From Ustilago trichophora (Eukaryota > Basidiomycota > Ustilaginomycetes > Ustilaginales > Ustilaginaceae), in the NCBI GenBank assembly GCA_900323505.1, contig OOIN01000002.1, positions 2,356,001 through 2,420,000 on the forward strand: DNA of 64,000 nt, read 5' to 3'. The position numbers were made by a program, and so were the translations under genes. Under the pieces are notes generated by a model. The model searched no databases. It was not told the origin of the DNA and saw only the letters and a list, made by a program, of their open reading frames with translations. Positions 60,101 to 64,000 of this stretch are shown in pieces (within the stretch, counting starts at the first letter, position 1; each line of letters begins with the position of its first letter).

Positions 60101-61180
60101 GAGATGAGAACGAGCAAAGGCGTGTGAGGGCAGGTTGGACAACTTGGTTGGGGGACTTGTCTTGAAGGGTGGAAGCGTCGCGGTCTGTGGTTGAGCAGGT
60201 GAAAGTGCCTCGATGAGGCTCTGCATTCCGGCGCTCTTCTGTGTGCTTTGTGACTGCTCGGACTTCTTGGCTGGTGTAGAGGAACCTGGCCATGCATCGC
60301 TGCCCTGATCAAAGGAGAAGTCACCTCGAAGCTTGAGAGACTGTTCGAAGGACTCGTCGTTTCCAAAGTCGATACCAAGATCGAGGATGGGTGTCAGAGA
60401 GGGCTCTTCAGCCTCCTTGGACTCGGTGTCTGCCTGGTCTTTCTCATCGGCGAGTGTCTCCTTCTCCTCTTGCAAGGCTGAAGGCTTGGATGAGCTGGCC
60501 GAAAAGTCGGGAAGGACCCCGAGGCTGCGAAGCAACATGGAAGGGACTGCGCTGCGAGTGAGCTTCTTCTTCTGCTCTGGAGACTGCTTTTTCTTGTCGT
60601 TGATGCTGCTCTTGGAAGGCGATGAAAGCTTGGGAGACTTTCCGTAGGCAATCGGCTTGAGCAGGATACTTGGACCTGGCGACATGTTGAGCTCGGTCAG
60701 ACCAGGCGACTTGGGCGTGCGAGGCGTACGTGGAGCGGGCAGATCAGCCGAGACGGGAGGCTGCATCCTGGGTGATAACAAGGCGGCCTTGGGAAATTTG
60801 GGCGATGCGAGAGGCTTGGGTTGAAAGAAGCCTTGCTCTCTGATCGACTGAACCGTCTTTTGGGCGAGCGACAACTTGCTGAGATCGTGCTGAGCGTTGA
60901 GTGCACGTTCGGGCGCGAAGCTGAGTTGGGGCTCGCTGACATCTTCGGTGGATATTGACTTTGCCTTCATGTGAGATGCGTAGATGGCTGCGGCTGTGGC
61001 GGGTGCTGGAGAGGCTGCGACCATGAGAGACCTGCGCTTCTTGGCGCGGAGGTAGCGTCGAAGTGCCACCATGACAAAGATGGCAGCGGCCACTACTGCT
61101 GTACATGCGGCAGCGAGGAGCGAGGTGGACAGCGTCGACAGGCCGCTACTGCCGCTAGCCGCTGCACCTGTGCTAGACAT
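57119..61180 (-). CDS. N-terminally membrane-anchored Ser/Pro-rich disordered protein
   Basis: A 1353-residue ORF starting MSSTGAAASGSSGLSTLSTS. One hydrophobic helix lies at about 20-40 (LLAAACTAVVAAAIFVMVAL), followed at once by RRYLRAKKRRS, so a type-III/signal-anchor topology with a cytosolic body is likely. The remaining 1300 residues are rich in Ser, Pro, Lys and Ala, with dozens of Ser-Pro sites (for example SPMLSPASPASPSPML) and repeated LSPxM, SPGL and KSPKLSSP motifs. An acidic patch (ESEEEDEEDEERE) is near residue 1050. No catalytic domain is recognised. The abundance of SP sites suggests proline-directed (CDK/MAPK) phosphorylation; that is inference. The frame is clean over 4 kb, so it is a real gene. 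Function is unknown, and it may be restricted to smuts and relatives. Confidence 0.75.
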   Translation of the reverse strand: MSSTGAAASGSSGLSTLSTSLLAAACTAVVAAAIFVMVALRRYLRAKKRRSLMVAASPAPATAAAIYASHMKAKSISTEDVSEPQLSFAPERALNAQHDLSKLSLAQKTVQSIREQGFFQPKPLASPKFPKAALLSPRMQPPVSADLPAPRTPRTPKSPGLTELNMSPGPSILLKPIAYGKSPKLSSPSKSSINDKKKQSPEQKKKLTRSAVPSMLLRSLGVLPDFSASSSKPSALQEEKETLADEKDQADTESKEAEEPSLTPILDLGIDFGNDESFEQSLKLRGDFSFDQGSDAWPGSSTPAKKSEQSQSTQKSAGMQSLIEALSPAQPQTATLPPFKTSPPTKLSNLPSHAFARSHLPTPPPSAGLPPAPTSAPMHKSASNSSLQSKASRTTAASGQATSINSTVPESFHSATGSIGQICIDMPPIDAAPSPRLGSDDEEEVLLAYRPLSLGLGPAKSPSQGTFSNILGSLRKVPSRSSEDVDLEAANSSIDETSTSRSYSSDGISYSSSQTSVDIEANTSFGKANIVPAASVPPLPPMPVSLLKLAGDRTPKATSTAVFEDEAESSKAEAAAAPKTRKRASTLGALDQPKLAMPDLMHPRAAPSPPSDSMSAKVVEPAIHVESIEVNRASLMNLKSKSSDHLPLKGNGKAAMNFMSPYHRTLIPDPPMDGAHLSPGLGADSPILAQLSPKMRGTSPSLSPKPGFAESLKARLSLSRKSLTSSPGLSRNSTPRLSTINQFPKPNGEGFRNFVQEGAGNGAEGTPKSEPSKPVKAATRPATSPLIGQQAQEFGLGFSSPAILFNGQELEPTKPLRFKKPASAGGRLGGSPSPMLSPASPASPSPMLHAEQWGTTATGETSPSEALFSPLIAGTDGAPSPSGERIEFGMAQSSACNTPAAPATPAMPTRDLPSISAQNSPQMDQTTPRPNSADTGALADEEEGELEHLSYRDSMISVAASTISVMSNSTCMSDSMGEDLDLAADRRAKLLASVQQNLIKAKAKDAKRDSHAANRYRKSQMSQMSQTSSLRNIPEEVSDGVQTMGLGLFESEEEDEEDEERETLEDSPKSANERHDRKKPDNLVLMPQHDSRLIDPLTPPLTPVDGTAMQKQSRHVTTPSTSSASSVSSAASVPRRMRPSQGGLAPIDVNAANRLSPAVDQRDGATSPSSLKLRPLSLAASLHGGDSSPMKRFDRPAFSPALSANIPSPGPVHVAGLNERSSRYNEEGRNSRSTTYRQGGVLPTISSKGALDTGRAGHAEPSLTHSDSTTSMGSMASSFSSFSRMGQFPSPVRSSFVNNGLGKAMGMRSAMGSRGSVMSDMPEMPHSASIQSFASSTGGRLGYKTSDLSVAGL

Positions 61181-62717
61181 GCTGGCTTACGCGAACGTAT
61201 CGAGGACGCGTCCTGTCGATCGAGTCCTGTATGAGCGTGGTGTGATGCGGATGCTCTCGCTGCACGAGAGGCTTTCGTAGTTAGAAGGTCGATGGCGAGA
61301 TGAGGTGAGAGTGAAGCGATGGCGGTGGTAGTGGTGGTGATGAAGACGTTGATGATGGCGAGGACGAAGCTCAGCTAGCTCAGAGGCTGGGTCGGTGCCG
61401 GTGGACGAGCAATTTGCGCAAGTCGAGAGCGGAGGTCGGCAAGACGAGGCTGCAATGAAGATCGTTGCACCAAAGATCGCCGGCACGGAGCGCAAGGAAC
61501 AACTTGATGAGGCTATGAGACTGTCAATTCTGAGCTGGCCTCTGCACAAGCAAACGGAAGCTGCACGACATCCGAGGCTTCCAAATGGAAATGGCGACAA
61601 GTCTGATAAAGCAAGGCTGTAGAAGCATCGATCGCAGGCCGGAGTATGTTGCCTCGCAATGAGTTGGCTGATCTGAGCGAGGTAGAGGCAGAGAATGGTA
61701 CAAATTGTTTCAGCGGTGCAATGAGCATGCCCGACCTTACTCTGGCTAGAAGCAAAGTGGCAGCAGCAGCAACTTGCTGCCGCTGCAGAATGGCATGCTG
61801 ATCCGAGGCATCGCTCTCGGACAGCGTTGAGCAAGCGGAATTGATGCCTGTTCGCCGAAGAGAGAGTGAGAGACCCTGAGCACAAGGTTGGACAACTGAA
61901 AGCGGCTGACACCTCTGAGTTCATGGCGAAGCCAAGCAATGCAACACTCCGAAATGCCAACAAGAAGACACGGGCGGCACTATGCCAACAGTCGAATTGT
62001 GCACTCAAATTAGGAAACAGATAAATGTGGCTCGGCAGTCATGACCGAGATGCAGCGTGCAGCTGTCAAAGAAAAAGAAAAAAAAAGACCGAGCTGCCTT
62101 TTGCAAATCATCCCAGCTGATGCCTTTTCCTCCCTGCCTTGGATCACAAGGAGGTTGGCTTTCCATTACGAGCCGATCGTGGTTCCGTCTGATCTGTCAT
62201 CATTGCCCTACCAGGTTGGTCATGAACGGTGGCAGAATCAGGTCGCACAAGCGTGTCTTTCGAGATCGATGCCGCTGTGACCAGCGTGTGGAATCGTTCA
62301 TGGCGCAGCAAGGGGTTGGATTGTCCTTTTTTTTCAAGGGTCCTGATCGTCTCGATGACGAGTTTAAGGTGAGCAGACGGTTCAAAGAGGCAGCACCAGC
62401 AATGAGTGTCTCTGAATGTTCAAGGTGCAGGGGTCGGAGTGCATTCAGCAGCTCTGTCTGCAGCATGCCTCGTTCACGACGCGCTTTTTCTTGGTGGCCA
62501 AATTGGTCATGATGACAAATTTCAGAATTACGTCAAAAGTCGGAATTGGTGATCAGAAGTCCAAAAAAAAGAGCGCAGCAGTCAGACGGAAGAAAAGAAA
62601 AAAAGTTCGAGTCGAAATCACTGTCGAGCCCACACAAGCCTTCCTTTGACACCACATCCATCAGTCCGTTCACCCTCCCACGCAAACACACACACACGGT
62701 GTAGAATAAGGTACAGG
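61181..62717. promoter_or_regulatory. Divergent promoter, Ser/Pro-rich gene and SF3B5
   Basis: A 1537-base spacer between two start codons. An ACGCGT lies at 61205-61210. The minus-strand ORF at 61187-62008 (273 codons, Cys/Ser/His-rich) lies in the presumed leader and has no domain. Near SF3B5 there are A-rich (62065-62090, 62560-62610) and CACA-rich (62685-62698) tracts. No other gene is visible. Confidence 0.6.
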
Positions 62718-63090
62718 ATGTCAGATCTACGCTACACGGCAGCTTCGCAGCTGGAGCATCTGCACAGCAGATATACTGGCACCATCAACGCTGATACCGA
62801 GAAGTAGTGAGTGTTTTTCACACCCCCTTCACCCGCCGCTTCTCGTGTCTCTGTCGTTTGATGTGCATTGTTCGTAGCTCACCTGGCTTTCTTTATCTCT
62901 TTTCGACTCGTGTGACAGCGAATGGATTACGCATCAGTTGAGGGATACCAGCTCGTCGATCGTTGGTCATCCACCTCTGCTGTCGTACCAGGCGCTGGCG
63001 GATGGCGAATGCAAGGCTCGTGTCAAATTCGAACTCACCGAAAAGATGTTGCAGCCTTGCGGTCCGCCTCCGCACAAGGAAGACGATTGA
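62718..63090 (+). CDS. SF3B5: Splicing factor SF3B5 (SF3b 10 kDa subunit, Ysf3)
   Basis: Two exons, 62718-62806 and 62919-63090, with a 112-base GT-AG intron (donor GTGAGT, acceptor TGACAG). The intron splits a Tyr codon (TA/C). The spliced protein has 86 residues, the same as human SF3B5. It begins MSDLRYTAASQLEHLHSRYT, continues GTINADTEKYEWITHQLRDT, and ends KMLQPCGPPPHKEDD. The family motifs SQLEHL, ADT-K-EW and EKMLQPCGPP are all present. SF3B5 binds between SF3B1 and SF3B3 in the U2 snRNP SF3b complex. The SF3B3 gene lies at 26530-30195. Exon 2 is hidden in other frames unless the intron is removed. Confidence 0.95.
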
Positions 63091-63820
63091 TTCGGACAAG
63101 GACACACACACATCCTTTATACCCACAACCCATGATACCCAGCCAACGATTCGATGCGCACACAGGCTCGACTGTATTTCCATTGTCCAACCGCAACAAA
63201 GACCACCATGTCTCATTTCGCAGACCTTCTGCTTAGCTGTGTTTCTCTTCCTCTCTCCTTTTCTCCTTTTCCTCTTTCCCTCTTCTTCTTCTTCCTTGTA
63301 GACCGTGCTGAGTACGGTCCTGGCTTATAGAGTCACCCGCTGCCTTTTCCAATGGGCTGTTTGGGCGCTCGCTGGGACCTAGATTAACCCCCTCGACGCG
63401 AGGTGCAATCTGGCAAGAACGCTGACAAGCATCCTTGTTGGGTTTCACTTTGCATTGGGCCTGCTGCTTCCTGCGCAACTTGAACCTCTGACGCTTTCCA
63501 TCTCGCCTTTAAAACAGCGGTCGGACGTCGGAGGGAGGCGGTGGTAGGGACATTTTTTTCTTCTTGTTCATTTGCTTGGTCGCAGCTTTTTCGCCCTAAT
63601 GCTATGTAGCTGTAGCTCGGCTTTCAGTGATGAGCTACGCAATCAATGTCTTTTTGTTGGCAAAGCTTCATGTCTTTGGTGTGTGTTTCAGAAGTCGTGT
63701 GGTCGTGATGGGCCGTACCTGCTTCGTACTGAAACCTCTGGATGTCAGGAGGGAGAGGGATGCAGGAACTCGATTCGGTGACATGGAAGCACCAAAAAAG
63801 AAGGCGGGAAGCAAAAGAAG
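63091..63820. other. Spacer between SF3B5 and 5S rRNA gene
   Basis: 730 bases, CT-rich at 63235-63300. Small hairpins include GACCGT/ACGGTC near 63301-63319 and GTAGCTC/GAGCTAC near 63612-63638. No gene is supported. Confidence 0.6.
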
Positions 63821-63938
63821 AACTGCAGCACCTAGGATTCCCGCGTGGTCCCCCACCGCAGTACTGACTAGGCGATACCTTGCTTAACTTCGCAGATCGG
63901 ACGGGATGCGGTGCTTTCAAGGTTCTATGGCCGCAGAT
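63821..63938 (-). rRNA. 5S ribosomal RNA
   Basis: The minus strand from 63938 to 63821 (118 bases) matches eukaryotic 5S rRNA end to end. It begins ATCTGCGGCCATAGAACC, has AAAGCACCGCATCCCGTCCG and GATCTGCGAAGTTAAGC (internal A-box), the GTGGGGGACCACGCGGGAAT segment, and ends GGTGCTGCAGTT. The two ends pair as helix I with one mismatch and one G-T. A TTTT pol III terminator follows within 10 bases on the transcribed strand. No 18S, 5.8S or 28S sequence is nearby, so this is a dispersed copy rather than part of an rDNA unit. The sequence looks intact, so it is probably functional. Confidence 0.96.
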
Positions 63939-64000
63939 ATAAAAGAATGTGTTTATACCAAATATAATCCTTTGCTTGTGTGATTCTTGATGTTGGGGAA

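Noticed and set aside
61187..62008. 273-codon minus-strand ORF ending beside the Ser/Pro-rich gene start
   Set aside because: Cys/His/Ser-rich, no domain, in the presumed leader or promoter; ends seven bases before the next start codon.
63620..63735. Box C/D snoRNA-like boxes (GTGATGA at 63627, GTGATGG at 63705, CTGA at 63729)
   Set aside because: No D' box and only a poor terminal stem; boxes this short are expected by chance.

Overview
The window reads as nuclear DNA of a basidiomycete fungus, most likely a smut (Ustilaginomycotina, Ustilaginaceae-like). This placement is inferred from long intron-poor ORFs, Ser/Pro/Gln-rich disordered protein regions, CT-rich leaders, and small, highly expressed genes split by short GT-AG introns. 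I cannot name the species. No plasmid, phage, CRISPR or intact transposon is visible.

Layout: 1-4566 (+) is the 3' part of a Tea1-type kelch/coiled-coil cell-end marker, cut by the window edge. 6121-6858 (+) is a small secreted or GPI/TM-anchored DUF7137-type protein. 9805-13098 (+) is a single C2H2 zinc-finger protein with a long CT-rich leader. 14108-16453 (-) is a TLD-domain protein of the OXR1 type. 17299-22332 (-) is a large LRR-DH-PH Rho guanine nucleotide exchange factor. 22333-26529 is a 4.2 kb gene-free tract with repeated GTACA/TACTGTACAGTA blocks. 26530-30195 (-) is the splicing factor SF3B3/RSE1. 31263-31835 (-) is a four-helix membrane protein. 33683-37201 (+) is SMC6. 37404-39116 (-) is a ketopantoate reductase-family protein. 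40002-43679 (+) is TAF1. 43992-46685 (+) is a GCFC/PAXBP1-type protein. 46861-48930 (-) is UTP25. 49333-51507 (+) is LSG1. 51758-52324 (-) is mitochondrial ribosomal protein mL49. 52780-53610 (+) is SEC61 gamma (four exons). 54569-56193 (-) is ribosomal protein uL29/RPL35 (three exons, the first only ATG). 57119-61180 (-) is a membrane-anchored disordered Ser/Pro-rich protein. 62718-63090 (+) is SF3B5 (two exons). 63821-63938 (-) is a 5S rRNA gene.

Functional themes: two subunits of the SF3b complex (SF3B3 and SF3B5) lie in the window. Five consecutive genes from 46.8 to 56.2 kb serve ribosome assembly, the ribosome or the translocon (UTP25, LSG1, mL49, SEC61 gamma, RPL35), and a 5S gene lies further right. 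Polarity and Rho signalling are represented by Tea1 and the LRR-RhoGEF.

Most of the window is housekeeping. I found no convincing new multi-gene system. The best unexplained signals are non-coding: the GTACA palindrome clusters in the 22.3-26.5 kb tract, three CCAATCA boxes with exact 17-bp spacing between the panE-like gene and TAF1, two ACGCGT boxes upstream of SMC6, and tandem hairpins downstream of tea1. Gene-structure curiosities are a 9-nt terminal exon in SEC61 gamma and a 90-nt in-frame intron-like segment in the RhoGEF. All calls come from reading the sequence and remembered family knowledge; no search was run.
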